DNA from: Prostheceraeus crozeri
Taxonomy: Eukaryota; Platyhelminthes; Polycladida; Euryleptidae
NCBI GenBank assembly: GCA_907163375.1
Contig: CAJQUW010014750.1
Location: 1-64,000, forward strand
Reading direction: 5' to 3'
DNA length: 64,000 nucleotides
The first letter of the stretch is position 1. Every line of letters begins with the position of its first letter. Positions 27,043-40,400 of the stretch are shown piece by piece. The position numbers were made by a program, and so were the translations under genes. The notes under the pieces were generated by a model, which did not search any database, was not told the DNA's origin, and was given only the letters and a program-made list of their open reading frames with translations.

Positions 27043-28634
27043 AATAGGGGTGTACCGATTATTATTGATTTTCCTAATCGGCAGATTATCGATAAATCGA
27101 TAGAAGGCAGCGAATCAATCGGCCTTTAATGTTGCCTAAATTCATCTGAAATCGATATCTTCGATGTTCCCAATATACCGATTTTGTTAAAAGTAAGAGT
27201 GACGATAAATTATATCAATTTATCAGTATGACATCCTGAATTTTCCATGCAAAACCTTTGAGACACCAGTCTAGTGCTACATAGAGTTGACAAATTTCAA
27301 ATTTTGATCAATTAATCTTGCGAAAGAAATTGACCCCTTGCTTAATTTATGAATAAACAAAAACACCAAATTCATCAACGAACGCTTTCGTCGTTTTTTT
27401 CATGTTGAACACGGAAGTGAATAGAGGCATGACGATGTAGTACAAAAGATCAATAGTCAGTTAGTCACCAAGGCAGACGTAGAATGAACAAGATATCTTT
27501 CTGAACACAAAGGTCGGGTGCGAACCGTTTAATGCACAATGCCTCGTTGATGAACAATATCTGGAATTTACGAGGACGGAAAACAATTTTAAAGCGATCC
27601 AGTGCGTCTCATCAACATTACGAGTTTAGTCTATAGGGTCTACAATCTTGTCCATCGCGAGCGCTAGTAATACTAGACGTTGATTGTTAGAATATGAGCA
27701 TCCACGACAAACACGAACAATATTCTCCCTAAGAACTAATTTATTAATGGATTTAAAGACTAACGCAGAACAGGAGGACTGTTCAGAACAAGTCATGAAA
27801 AGCGATTTCTCGGGGCATGGTAATTTTCGAAATATTTTAATCGATGGACAATATGTTTATAAAATGGGAATTTCCATTGCGGGCTCGATTCATAGCTATG
27901 GTTTCAAAGGTAGTCACTCCTCGGGTTAACTTAATTCGGTTTATGAACATGAATGTTTGCGAATATGAGCTCAATTCTTGACTATTTTCACCATTTGATG
28001 GCTTATCGTCTAGCCTAAAAGGCATTGCACACTCAATATCCACTATATACAGGACAAATCTATGACGAAAATTATTCGAGATACTCACTTCGCCATGACT
28101 TCTCGTCAAGTCAAAGATCTGACCCAAATCTTCATAAAGTTAGCTTAAGTTTGCTTGTGTTCTATTTTTCTGACACACACTTGAATATTCACCATTTAAA
28201 AATCTTGTTTGAAGTTAAATGAATGATGAATGATTATTCAAGAATAATTTGCCAACATATTGAAATGGTCACTAAGACGGACTGGGGTCTGGCCCAGGCT
28301 TAGTCATTGAAAATCATGGGTCGGGGCCGGGCGCCGGTGAAACAAAAACGTGATCGAAAAACCTGAGCCTTAGCTAACGGGCCCAGGCCGAAGGCTCCTG
28401 CCCTATTCCCACCCTGTGAGAGCTTCTCCTACCAGGCGAGGCGAGAAAAAATTATATGTGCATCGCAATATGCGAAAATTAGAAAACATATCTGTGAACA
28501 AGCCGTTATATCAGAGAAAATTGGATAGATTTCTACATCTTTCAGCAGCAAGGTTTTATTTTCACTAGTCCTTTTATCATAGAAAAGTGCTGCTCAAAGT
28601 TAATTATAAATTATTATTTCAGACGGTTTTCTTC
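27043..28634. other. Intergenic DNA with possible decayed element ends
   Basis: Contains a GGGGTGTACCGATTATT string with nearby ATCGAT-rich sequence (about 27052-27180), and a G/C-rich patch (about 28270-28430) rich in GGGCC. Both resemble decayed transposon termini but have no matching partners here. No gene seen. Confidence 0.4.
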
Positions 28635-30972
28635 CAGGGCTGTGGATCCGATGCGTTATCTCATCGGCTCCGGCTCCACGACACTGATGTGAAAGGCTCC
28701 GGCTCGGATCCGGCTCCGGCTCCGACTTCAAATTCAGGTTCTATCTATGCTGGTTATCCTGGATCCGTTGAACGGGTTTTGTGGATAACGGTGTGGCCTT
28801 TAGAGGCTTGCTACAATCATCAAATTAGTTTTCATTAAACAAGCAACGACTTAAGTTAATAATAAAAATGATAATAGCCTATTATAATGACAAATAACAT
28901 ACTTGTCATATATTTTTACATGAATTGACTATCTCTGAAAGATAAAATAAAGTTATAGCCAAAATTGGCTAAATTAGATAAAGATCTCCCGCACTGGCTA
29001 AATATAAATTGGCCTAGCCTGCAACCAATCTACTACGAGGCTACATTAAATAAGACCACATGAGTGATGATGATATACAAATTAGCCGTCACAGGGGCCG
29101 AATAGTAGTATAAGCTTTTTAACAAAGCTTGAATATGAAACTGGATAGCGTATGCCTCTAAATAGCCTATAGGGCCTGTATCTACTCGAACATGGAAAGG
29201 GTATCGGCTATATAGCCAAATATACCGTATCAATAAAGATATCAATTGCTTTATTGAATATTAAAGTGTATATAGGCTAGCTTAGGTTGTTATTGTTATT
29301 TGTTATTGCCTTTATTCAATAGTCTGTTGGTCCATGAATAATATGATCGGTGGGTAGCCCACGACTCATCATCTGTAGAAATTGTAATTTAGATAGCCTC
29401 ATTGCAGTGTAGGCTAGAAATGTACAATTGAAAATTATACTTAAAAAATTAAAAATATCTAATTTAGGACAAGTTTTGTAATTCTATGCAGCATACTTAA
29501 TAAGTTAAGGCCTAACTTACATTATATTAATTTCGTATTTTTCATTATGGCGTAAAGTTGCACTAAATAGTTCATCAATGATTCATGTATATTATTATAT
29601 TCAATTTATGTATAACACATTACCACTATTCCTCTGATGATGGTTAGGCTGATGAAACTGAACTCGGAGTATCACACAGTATGTTGCAGGGTGATATGCA
29701 TAATAAAAATTTGACTGCGAGCACCGAGCAGAAATCCCATCTACTTTGCTAGCTTTCGAATGCGCGTGCGGTTTAATGTCACAGACAATAGAAAAGGGAG
29801 GTCAAAAGGCGCCTTTATTGAGAGCGTCTCAGTCTTTTTTTATTGTTTACATATAAGTCAGCATGATATCAGCATAAAGTGTTGACAGACGGAAAAAATA
29901 ATAATGAAAATTCTTGAAATCCACAGGTCTATGACATTTGGGGAAATATTATTACACGATGCGGCTCTTGTGCAGTCCTCCCCCCCCCCATTTTTTCTCT
30001 GGTCAAAAGATGCAGCACCATTGGATGTCCGTTTCAGCATCACCGGTTTGAGTGAAGCATTAAGCTGTTGTAAAAATCTACGTGGGTAATTGCGATGTCA
30101 TGGTCGCAAACTTCGTCAGCAAGTCAACATTGTAATTTGCCTTCGGGTTTTTCGCATTGAAATATACCCTTTGAATTTTGAAGTCAAAGGAAATTCATTG
30201 TGAATGAGATACCTTTAAAATAATAGGGCGCTACTAGAAGTGGCTGGGTCGCTTATTGCTATAGCCATGTGAGGACTTGTAGTCAGGTCATTCGTGTGAG
30301 TGTGAAGAGTTATCCCTCCAATCAAAATTGATCAAATTGAATAATCGATTGTTTTGAAAAATGTAGGTGGGGGACTGCACAAGAGCCTACAATACAATCT
30401 AAGGAAATTGGCATTGTCACAGATGCCAGTGGCTTCTGCCAGTAGCCATACCGATTGATGATAGCCTACATAGTAACCGTATTAGATTTAAGACATTGCG
30501 CAAGAAATGTAGCTATATTATCTTTGCTGACTGAACTGGAAATGTGTACATAAATGACTGGCGACTTGTCTCTAGGAATCTACAATCATCTAGTTAGCAT
30601 GCATATAACAAGTCTTCAAATTTATGGATTTTGGAGAATACGTTGTCAATATGGAAATTAGTCTTACGAAACATATGCAATAAAAAAAATATTGCACGTG
30701 TGCAAATATATAATAAATATAATACAAAAGAAGGCGGCAACTGCAAAGAAAGATATCGTGGAGGACATATCATTGGTATACTTAAAAGACATATCTTTAG
30801 ATTTCAAATGATTTAATTTTTTTATGATGCCAATTAATAACTTTCAAAATTCTAGATTTATATCAAAGCTCAAACTATCGGAGCCGGAGCCGGAGCCTTT
30901 GTGATAAATCGGCTCCGGCTCCGACCAAAACCATCGGCTCCTTAAGGCTCCGGCTCCGGCTCCACAGCCCTG
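28635..30972. mobile_element. 2.3-kb hAT element with perfect 8-bp TSD
   Basis: Starts CAGGGCTGTGGATCCG at 28635 and ends CGGCTCCACAGCCCTG at 30972 (inverted). Both flanks are TTTTCTTC (28627-28634 and 30973-30980), a perfect 8-bp duplication. Subterminal (GGCTCC)n and (GGAGCC)n arrays occupy about 28660-28725 and 30880-30962. The interior is A+T-rich host-like sequence with no recognisable transposase, so it is non-autonomous or fully decayed. Its termini resemble those of the 366-bp element at 17850, in which GGAGTC replaces GGAGCC. Confidence 0.9.
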
Positions 30973-32710
30973 TTTTCTTCAAAAGCAGGAATTGCGCCAC
31001 ACAGTCAATATCACAGGTGATTCCATGAGAGCTCGTTTCACTGCATTTGATATTTTTCTTGGTGTGATAAGAGAAGTCGTAAAAAAGAGTGCCTGAACGT
31101 GCATTGCAAATGCTTGCAACAATTGCTTCTTAGGGAGTACACTTCTCAATTGCTTTTTAGCATTAATTATACGGGTTCAAATAAGTTCGAGAATCGAAAT
31201 TGTGTCGACAAATGCGATATCAGGATCAGGGATGAGGTTTCGGTGTCGGTATAAAAGGACAACGGCGACACTGACCTCTTCCTGGTTGTTATCTTTGTTG
31301 TCGCCCTGTACCGTGTCCTCACGGAAAAGTTGGAGCGAGGGCTTACATCGACGAACACAAGCTAATGAAATAATGCCCGTGCATAAGCTACAACTTGCTA
31401 GTCGTCGCAGATGTACGGTTGTCTCTATAGCAACGCATTCTTTGCTTCGTACGATAACGCATGACGTGCACGCTTGCTTTTGAGTTGTATTTCTTTGCGA
31501 GATCTCTGTGTGACTTGTACACTATGGCAACTGTGATCGCAGATGCAACGCACAATTTTTCAATACTCTATTCGATGTGTCTATATTGTTGGCCATAGTT
31601 CAGTCTACAAAATTTGATTCATTAGTTAAATATTAGCAAGTAGTAAGCTCAGCAGCAACAATAGGAAGTTTAGAAATGTTTCAAAAGTCTGTAACATGTA
31701 ACTTTATCCATGCTATCAAACCACCAGCTACATAGGTATGCTCGTATAATGATAACACTGGTGTTAAATCCATCCCGTGACCTCCGATGTACTAAAGTAC
31801 TAAAATTTCAGGGGGGCAAGGTATCATAAAACTAAATTCAAAGAATTCTGTTTTTACATTAGGTTTAGATAGCGCAAAAAGTCATGAAATTTCAATAGCA
31901 TCGGCAAAACATCCAGATCAAAGTCTTCATTGGGGTGGAATCCACGCAATGCCCATTGCAGGATTAAGTGGAGGCGGCTCTGTTTCCTGTATGTCGATTT
32001 TCATGTCCTGTACTTCGCCATCATAGGGTTGTTTACAATATTGTTTCCATCGTTGGTGTACCTTTTCCAGTTCAACGAGTATTTTGGTGTTGTTGTCTTT
32101 ATTGGCGATAGTGCGAATTTGGAAAGCTTTTGTGAGTTTATTCAGCGACTGACATGCGAGTCTGCTGTTGACTTTCTTGGTGCTCTAAAAAAAGGGTACA
32201 TAAAGTGGGCATTGGGCTAATGTTAACTTCTGTTCGCATAAGCCCATCGATGCCATTTTCGGATTGAATCCCTCTTCAATCGTGTCAGCGGCTGTAAGTA
32301 AGCATGTCATGACTAGAAAAGTGTGCGTTAATGTCAGACTCGATTATTTGCCAGATGGCAACATAAGAAGCTTAAATTTTGATTTAGTTGATCTTCAAGT
32401 TTAAAGTTATATCTGCGATTGTTGTCATGTCAGTTGTCACACATTCAAATTTAAGAATTCAAATGGTCTTCTGCTGAAGAATGATCTGCTGTACATTAAC
32501 TTGAGATCATTCTATGTGTAATGAAGAAGGCTTGCAGAAATTGCGTATTTTGGATTTTATTATTTGTAGCAAATTGATGATAACTGACTATAAAATCATA
32601 TTTTTCGTTACTGTGAAACATTTTTAGTGAATAAATTGATATTTATCTCGGATAAATAAAATAATTGTGTTTGAACATGTTTACACCTCTTCTCTTTCTC
32701 ATATTGTCAT
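30973..32710. other. Upstream flank of KDSR with a candidate promoter patch
   Basis: Mostly A+T-rich DNA without gene content. A GC-richer, CpG-containing patch covers about 31200-31480 and includes a canonical TATA box (separate entry). No coding exon could be supported. Confidence 0.45.
31248..31256 (+). promoter_or_regulatory. Candidate TATA box upstream of KDSR
   Basis: TATAAAAGG is followed by about 230 bp of GC-richer sequence. It lies 2.9 kb upstream of the KDSR ATG on the same strand. It could drive a non-coding first exon joined to the 3' splice site at 34122, or be fortuitous. No donor site was clearly tied to it. Confidence 0.25.
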
Positions 32711-32712
32711 TA

Positions 32713-33560
32713 CCGTATTTCTTTGAATAAGAGACGCGTCTCTTATTTTTTTCAGATCCCTGATTGATGCGTCTCTTATTCAGGGGCGTCTCTTATTCAA
32801 GGGCGTCTCTTATTCAAGGGCGTCTCTTATTTATCAAATGTTCAAGTTTTCATTCTTTCATTAGAAAAAGATGTCTTAGTTTTTTGCTACTATTCTCTTA
32901 GGTAACCTTTGCATTCCTCACTTAGGCCTATGTCATGGGCAAATTTCGCCAGTAATTTTTCTTACATATATACGCTTTATCATAATTCAGATATTTCGGA
33001 AATGAAAGGAGTTTTATGGTTTGTAGTAGCATATCTTGTAGACTCATCTAATACATTCATATACCAGTACATGTTGGCCACTATACATGTAGACTAGATC
33101 TGAATTTATCGAAACGAAAATACCGATAATCAAGTAGTATTTATAGCAAAAGTTACCGACCGGTACATGACTCCAAATGCAAAGGAAGCTACCGTATAAT
33201 GCCTCCTTAAATGGTAGATGAAGTAACCTTGAGTAGGCCTGCATGTACGTACGTACAACATGCATGTACTGCATGTACAACAACAAGAAGCCTTATATAT
33301 TATACAATATTGGTCATGATACCCGGTATTTACTAGTAGACTGACTTATTTTACTAAGATAAGTAGGCCTAATAATCGCTCAGGCGGATTTAGCTACCAC
33401 ATTACAATAGCCTGCATGTAATATGTCTATAGCAGTCTATTTTTTGTACATGCGTCTCTTATTCAAGGGCGTCTCTTATTAAATTTTTTCCTCTCACGGA
33501 TGCGTCTCTTATTCGAGGGCGTCCCTTATCCAAGGGCGTCTCATATTCAGAGAAATACGG
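32713..33560. mobile_element. MITE with GGGCGTCTCTTATTCAAG subterminal repeats, TA-flanked
   Basis: Ends CCGTATTTCTTTGAATAAGA (32713) and ...ATTCAGAGAAATACGG (33560) are inverted and flanked by TA on both sides. The motif (G)GCGTCTCTTATTCAAGG repeats about four times at the left end (32755-32840) and about four times at the right (33450-33550). No coding capacity. TA flanks fit a Tc1/mariner-superfamily target duplication. Confidence 0.75.
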
Positions 33561-34131
33561 TATTTTATAATCCCCTAAGAGTTTTAAGTGCTAGAACGTT
33601 GCTGTCATGTCACCCACGCTCCCTACATTCACGATAACAGCTCATAATTAACTGAGCTAATACTTGTTTCTCACTTTTCTTATTACTGCCACCTGTTGGG
33701 TGGACATTTTCGATCTTTCGAGAGTGTAAAAGCATGTTAGCTCGGCATTAAATATTCTTGAATGGGTGGAGACTTGAATTATGCTACGCTATCCGAGGGA
33801 CATTGTAATTAGTGTGTAGGCCTAGAAAATCATCGTTGAGACGATGCAGTGTGTTGACCGAGTGGCAAATGGTTTACTGCACAGTGCGTTTGATAATTTG
33901 CAACTTATTTGTGTAATCTTGTCGATAAACGATGGGACCCGAGGCGTCAGAGAATATGCCTTAATTTATTCAATTTTGTTTCAAAACGTGTAGAAGATCT
34001 TTGAAACCATGAGCAATAATCCAGTCAGACAAACATAGTTGTGACCACGAATTATTTACGATAAAAATTGTTTCTGCATATTGATGCGACTGACATAACT
34101 GTGTCACTGATTTTCATTCCAGAAATTTAAC

Positions 34132-34425
34132 ATGTATGGTATACTTGTTTGCATTGTACTTGGATATATTCTTCTAAAAATGCTATTGAAATCAAATACG
34201 TACTCTATTCGTGGACGTCATGTTTTGATAACTGGTGGTTCTAGTGGCATTGGTTTAGCGCTAGCAAAAGAAGCAAGAAACCAAGGTGCAAATGTTACGA
34301 TTGTGGCTAGAAACGCTGAGCGGCTCAAGGAAGCTCAACAAGAGATATCAAAAGTGGAATGTAAATGCGGAGAGAATGGATGGGTTAGCATGTTGTCATT
34401 GGATGTCACAGGCGACTGGAAGCAA
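34132..34425 (+). CDS. KDSR: KDSR exon 1 (start exon)
   Basis: 98 codons from ATG to CAA|gtaagc. Encodes the membrane anchor, the TGGSSGIG nucleotide-binding motif and the NADPH-preferring ARN (VARNAERL). A 3' splice-site consensus (gattttcattccag) ends at 34122, 9 nt before the ATG, so the true 5' end lies on another exon or comes from a spliced leader. Confidence 0.93.
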
Positions 34426-37400
34426 GTAAGCAGGATAACACCAGTGATTCTCATAATTAGTATCATTCTGTATCAAACAAGCGTGCAATGAATTAGTTCT
34501 CCTGATCCGGGCCTACACCAAAATTTTTGAATTTCGACGATTGTGATATTTTACTACCATTTATGAATATATTTATGCTATACAATGAAATGAAAATAAT
34601 TAAAATCACTTAAAAGTTATCTTGTAAAAATATCGCGGCTATTCCATAATATGTCATATTCCATGACATTTGTCACATGTTCTTCAGATGTTGGGATTTT
34701 GCAGTTTTCTGATTTTGTTAACAAAATGCTGATTATCTTAGTAAAAATTTCAAATATTATATCATGTACCTAATAATTAGGGTAATTTCTTTATGACCTA
34801 AAAATCGAATAAATATGACATAAAAAAGCTTGGAATATAACCAAATATGACCTAAAAATCTTAGATTGTAATTTGATATGATTTAAAAACTTAAATTTAT
34901 CGACAAATATGTTTCCATTTTCAGGCAAAAAGTGAAAAAGTTCAATTTACAACAATTTATGTTTCAAAAACAATTTACGACAAAAGCAAATTTTTTCTAC
35001 AACTGTTTAAAGCTTATTGTACAAAACAGTAATGTAGTTTGCTACATTTGATGGTAAAAAAAGGTCTGTCTTTGCGAAGCATCTTATTTAACATGGAGAA
35101 AGAACGCTCTACCGAAGCACTGGTTGGTTGGTAGCTGTATGGCAGAAAATGACTGGTCTGCTGTGAATAAACAGCATACATTTAAATAGTTGTGTGTCAG
35201 ACAGAGTAATTTTTAATGAAGCCAATGAAAATGAAGCTGATATACCGTTAAGGTGGGATTTAGTCAGCTGCCGCTGCCACTAGCTACTTTCTCTATGCCT
35301 GCCAGTTGGAAAGTGATGAATTCTCATTTGTCTTTCTTTATTCATCTGCAGTAATTGTTCAAAATATGATTTATTGTAGACACATGTAGGCTACGCTCGT
35401 ATTATATATCAAAACATCGATCATTTTATATGATCTGGCAACCATAGCGGTCTAAAACTACTGAAAAATGACCTTAATATGACGAGATATGACCAAATAC
35501 AGAAGATATGACAAAATATTACCTTACCATAAAAATATGACAAAATATGACGTGTCATAAAAAAATTGCCCTACTAATAATAAATGGAATAATATTCATA
35601 AAATCTCTCTAATCGCGATTTGTACTTGATTTTAGGGAATCAGAATCGAAATGGAATTATCAAGGAAACCAGGGAATTATAGATTATATCTTTAGATTAT
35701 AATTCCCTGCAAGGAAACATATGGGTTTGGAATAAGAGAGGCAGTTGCATGAATCGATGAAGCGAAAAAATATATACACTGGTGGCAAAATGTCTTGCCC
35801 ATCCTCCGCGAAATACCTGTTTTGATGGTTTCGCAGTCTCTCATCACTCCCATTATTATTAATATATTTTTGGAGATTTAAGCGATTTTGCTCTAATCAA
35901 CGTCGAAACGCGACCAGGCGGGTACCTGTTGACGAGTGGCTATTGTTTTGTTGGTTTTATTCCTTTCATAACTGTTTCGTTAGCTTTTTGTGATTAAGGG
36001 ACTGCATAACTGTTCAGACGCTGTCCTCCAAAGGATTGGTGATTACTAGTGTCGTTTTATATCTAAGTTCCTATTAAATCGAGCATGAAAAAAACTTTGA
36101 CGCAAGGGATCATTTATTAAGTGGCCTTGTGCGATATTGTACACTTAAGGGTGAAGTCCAGCTCGTGTAGCGCAATGCCATGGTCCTCCCGGCACGCCTT
36201 AGTGCTCAACATTTGAAGAGGATGATGTGTATGATGGACCAATAGGGGTTCAGCCCAGCCCCACCTAAGAAGTGCCAAGTGAGTCAGTGGACTAGTGTTG
36301 TCGTCTCCTCCAAACAGCTGGAGATGGAGTTCCTCTCCTGAACGCCTGTGCAATATCGCAATTCTTCGGACCAGAGAATATGCCTGAAATGCTCGATCGA
36401 CCATTATGCTCTCTAGTCCGATTCATTCTCGTTTTCTTCACATTCTTAGTGAGTAGTGGCTTTAATCTTGACTTGTGGGTATTGTAGGCCTACCCCATGC
36501 CTGAGCATGGGTCACAAACTCCTTCGACCATGGAAACCCCTGATGCTCCATGGAGACCATTGGTCGATGGCCATCATCGCTTGCAGCTCTGTAGAGACTC
36601 GCCGAGGACTCTCTAAAGGTCATCATTCTCAAGTCTGCGATCGCTCATCGCCTTTGAGTAGCTGGGACCTTTGGATAATATCCTATTTCTTTGATGGCCA
36701 AAGAATCTGAGAAATCTCAAAATATCAGTTGAAAAATTGGCATGGGCAAGACTTTATGCCACCAGTGTAACTAAAATGTATAGATACATAAAACTGAAAA
36801 ATAAATAGATTAACAACAATGAAATTAAATAAACGATAGATCAAATTGCCATACAAAGGATGTGCGGCTGGTAGGATTCCAACCTACGACCAAGGTTAAC
36901 TAGACCTATGCTCTAACCAACTGAGCTACGAGCCACTTACGCGACTCTGTCAATTGGCAGGATCAAACCCTCACCACCACACATCCGTTGTCAAGTTAAT
37001 AATAATCAATGAATAAATAACTCGTCACAATTGTGACCGCCGACATTAAGGCAAGTAGCGGGGATCGATTGTCCACCAAAGCATCTTAAGCCATGTCGTG
37101 AATGCAATTAACAACAATTTGGATTGGAATTTTATGCGTAATTAGATTTTTTCTGATATTTATCTGCAAATAACTGCATGAAATAAAAATATTATGCTTG
37201 TTGTGGCATGGCGCTTATGCCTTACTTTTAAGCTTTCACTGCGTATATAGCACGAACAATATATATTGGAGCCATTGTAAACTAATAAGCGGTTAAGAGC
37301 ACCTTACATTACTTGTAGAACAATGTTCGGTGCACTGGAGTAGGTGCGACAAGCGCACACCCTTAGTAACCTACTATAGATCAGGGATCAAGTCAGAGCT

Positions 37401-40400
37401 TCGACTTCAGCATCTTATTGAGATTTTTTATGGAGAAATTTGGTTTTTATATGCAGAATTCATTAATAATGTTCAAAAATACTTTTTGAGCAATTTTTGA
37501 TTTATTATGTAAACTTTAATTTCTTGTTTTTTATATCTATTTAATTGATTGTGACGTTAGTAAGCATGCCTTTTACGTACCTCCTTATTGATGCGTCGAT
37601 CTGGTAGTTCTTCAGTTTTTGCTGTTAAATATGCACGTCGGAGACAAATGTTTTAGTTCTACGATGTACATGTAACTATAATGCTGTATAACTGTTTGGA
37701 TTTTAGGAACGCAACACAAAAAATGAATCAAAGCCAAACAAGCATTGAACATACCGTTAATATGCATGGAGCATCCCAGTCAACTATCGAAAACATTTTG
37801 TATTATCGGATATTTTATACTAGGATTTCAAAAGTTTGTTGTATTTGACCTCCTAATTAACAATCTCTTATCAGATTTTAAGATGCTAAGAACTCGCAGT
37901 CGCACATCAAATTTAAATCATGTGGTGAATTTGAAGATGATCGGGCGTCCTTAGCAACCATCTTGGATTCGATACTCAAATTGAAGCTACTCTATGCCTA
38001 GTGTCATCTAATCATATCTAAAGTTATCAGTCTTTTTCTTATCAAAGTTAGTGGCTTTTTACACTTATTTTTACACTTTCCTATCCCATTTACAGTTCGA
38101 TTTGCGGCGAAACTTAAGAATCAGATAGTGATTTCTTCTTCCATTGCAGATAGAGAAGGAGTTAACCGAACTTGTACAAGAACGAGGTGTCGTGAATGTT
38201 CTTATCAACTGTGCTGGATTTGCCATAGCTCATTATTTCGAGGATGGAAGCCAAGAAACATTTGAAAAACTGATGAAATTGAACTATTTTGGATCAGTTG
38301 CTGTTACTCAAGCATTACTGCCATCAATGCGTGAGGATGCAGCAAAGAATAGAGACGCTAGAGGGTGTATTTGTTTCATCTCTTCTATGGCTGGACAGGT
38401 GAGATGTTCGATTGTAAAGGTGAAAGATCGCAAAAGTCGAGACATCCACTTTTTTTGAATCCGAATAGATAAATTGTACAAATTCGAAGACGTAATCCGG
38501 TTGTATCTTGTAAATAGCCACTGGTTTCCAGTAAATACAGAAGATAAGAAAGGAGATTAAGCCAAATTGTCATTGTTTATCAGAAGCCTGTGGTCATTTT
38601 GTTGAATGAGTGCGTGAACTTTCATTTTGTAGTGACTATTATTCAAGCTAGTGGTCCACCGAATATTGATTCTGATAATTGTTGGTTTTAGCAAATGGCC
38701 GAAGAGTTAAACTTCAGTTGTTTTTTTAGTAGCATGGGCTGCTAGATGATTGCATCTAAAATGGGTAAATAGCCTGACGGACTGCGCAACAGACTGCTCT
38801 TCGTTTGTTTATCCTGGCTTTCCTGTGCGACAATAATAAAGATTGCAGATTGCCAGCATGGTAAAACAGCGCTAACGGCTACCAAGGAATTTTGTGCTTA
38901 AATTGTTCAAGTATGAGAGCTCTTACTCCTCGTGTATTGTTGGCTGGGCCCCAGGTTTGATGGTGCGACATTAGGGTTACCGGTACGTCGATTCTCGTTC
39001 GCATGAGTTCGCCTTCCACACCGTCCGGTCTTGGGCACGTCGGGGGTTGAGATGTAGGAGCTCCATATCCTTCCTGACATTGTGCATCCACTTTTTTCTT
39101 TGACCGCCTTTGATGTTCGGACCCAGCATGTCAAGATCGATTACTCGCCTAGGTCACTTGCAGTTAGACATTCATTATTATATGCATTTATAATCTTCAT
39201 GTTTTTTTGTGCAATATACCGGTACATTCATCATAAATGATCATAAATTCGATTATTTGAATTTCCGAATTGTCAAAGGAATAAAAAGAAAACAGTAAAA
39301 TAGCGCTGTCAAACATGCTTTTGGAAAGGGTATGCTCTTTAAACCCCAACTGACATTCCAGGAATTGATGAGCATGATACAGGCTTGTTCATAGTGTCCT
39401 CAAATGTTCATCCGAAGCTGAAGCACATTGGGCACAAGTGAACCAGTAATCTTTTTGTATCCATGGACTGCTAGGGAGTAGGAGTCAAAGACCTAGAATG
39501 ACATCAAGAAATTCAGCTGATGCCAACAAGTATAAAATAAGCATGCGACACATCAAACATGCACAAATTACATTAGAATTAAGAACACATCAGGGTTTTT
39601 CAATAAGACATTCAAAAGATGATTTTTTAACCCTAGCCTTCTTCCTAAACATCAGCTTTGTATTTGCATAATCAGCAAGACCTATCTTCACGTTAAGTGA
39701 ATTAAATTGCGACCTGTGCCACCACACCCTCACGAACCACACCTTTGAATTATTTCCCTAACTCGCTGATTGAGAAAGCTCTAAGTTGCAGTAAATGAAA
39801 CTGAAGTCTGTCTGTCAAAAGGGAACAGACACCGAGTAAATGCTCTCGCATATGACTTGCCCAATTGCTTATGTGCATTATTTGAAAAATGAATTTGTTT
39901 ATAAATTTGATACCAATCTCTGAACTTATTGGGGATGTTTATAGAAAAGGAATTATTTGCGTCGCATTGATCACTGAGTCACACAAAGGAGACTGAATTC
40001 TTACCCATCTGGCCGAGTAGGCAGCGGCATTCATTGCACTAGAGAAGTGCACAGAAGTATCCGGAGGGATTGTATTTTTCAAGTTTCGAGAAATTGGTGG
40101 CACAACAAATCAAATTTCAACATTTGATACTTTAATAGGCACATTTATTGACTGTTGCCCTAACTTAGGACTTTGGGATTGGAGAAAAATTGGGAATAGC
40201 TTAGCATTTGGGTATGCTAGTGAGACATGATTTTTTTCTTTTGACAATTGAGCTTTCTACTTAAATGCTCTATTAAAGCATGTTTCTGAAAGTGTTATTT
40301 GGATATTGCGCGACGCTGACTAATTGGTGGTCTAATCTATAATTTTGAACATTTGATGCGTCACTAGAACATCAGTATTAGGATGACTGTACTTTTTGCC

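Noticed and set aside
31420-31440. Possible RFX X-box (GTTGTCTCTATAGCAAC)
   Set aside because: One mismatch in the first half-site and a five-base spacer, longer than the usual X-box spacing.
39990-40080. tRNA-Leu-like string (TGGCCGAGTAGGCAGC)
   Set aside because: Only the D-arm region resembles a tRNA; no T arm or paired acceptor stem follows.
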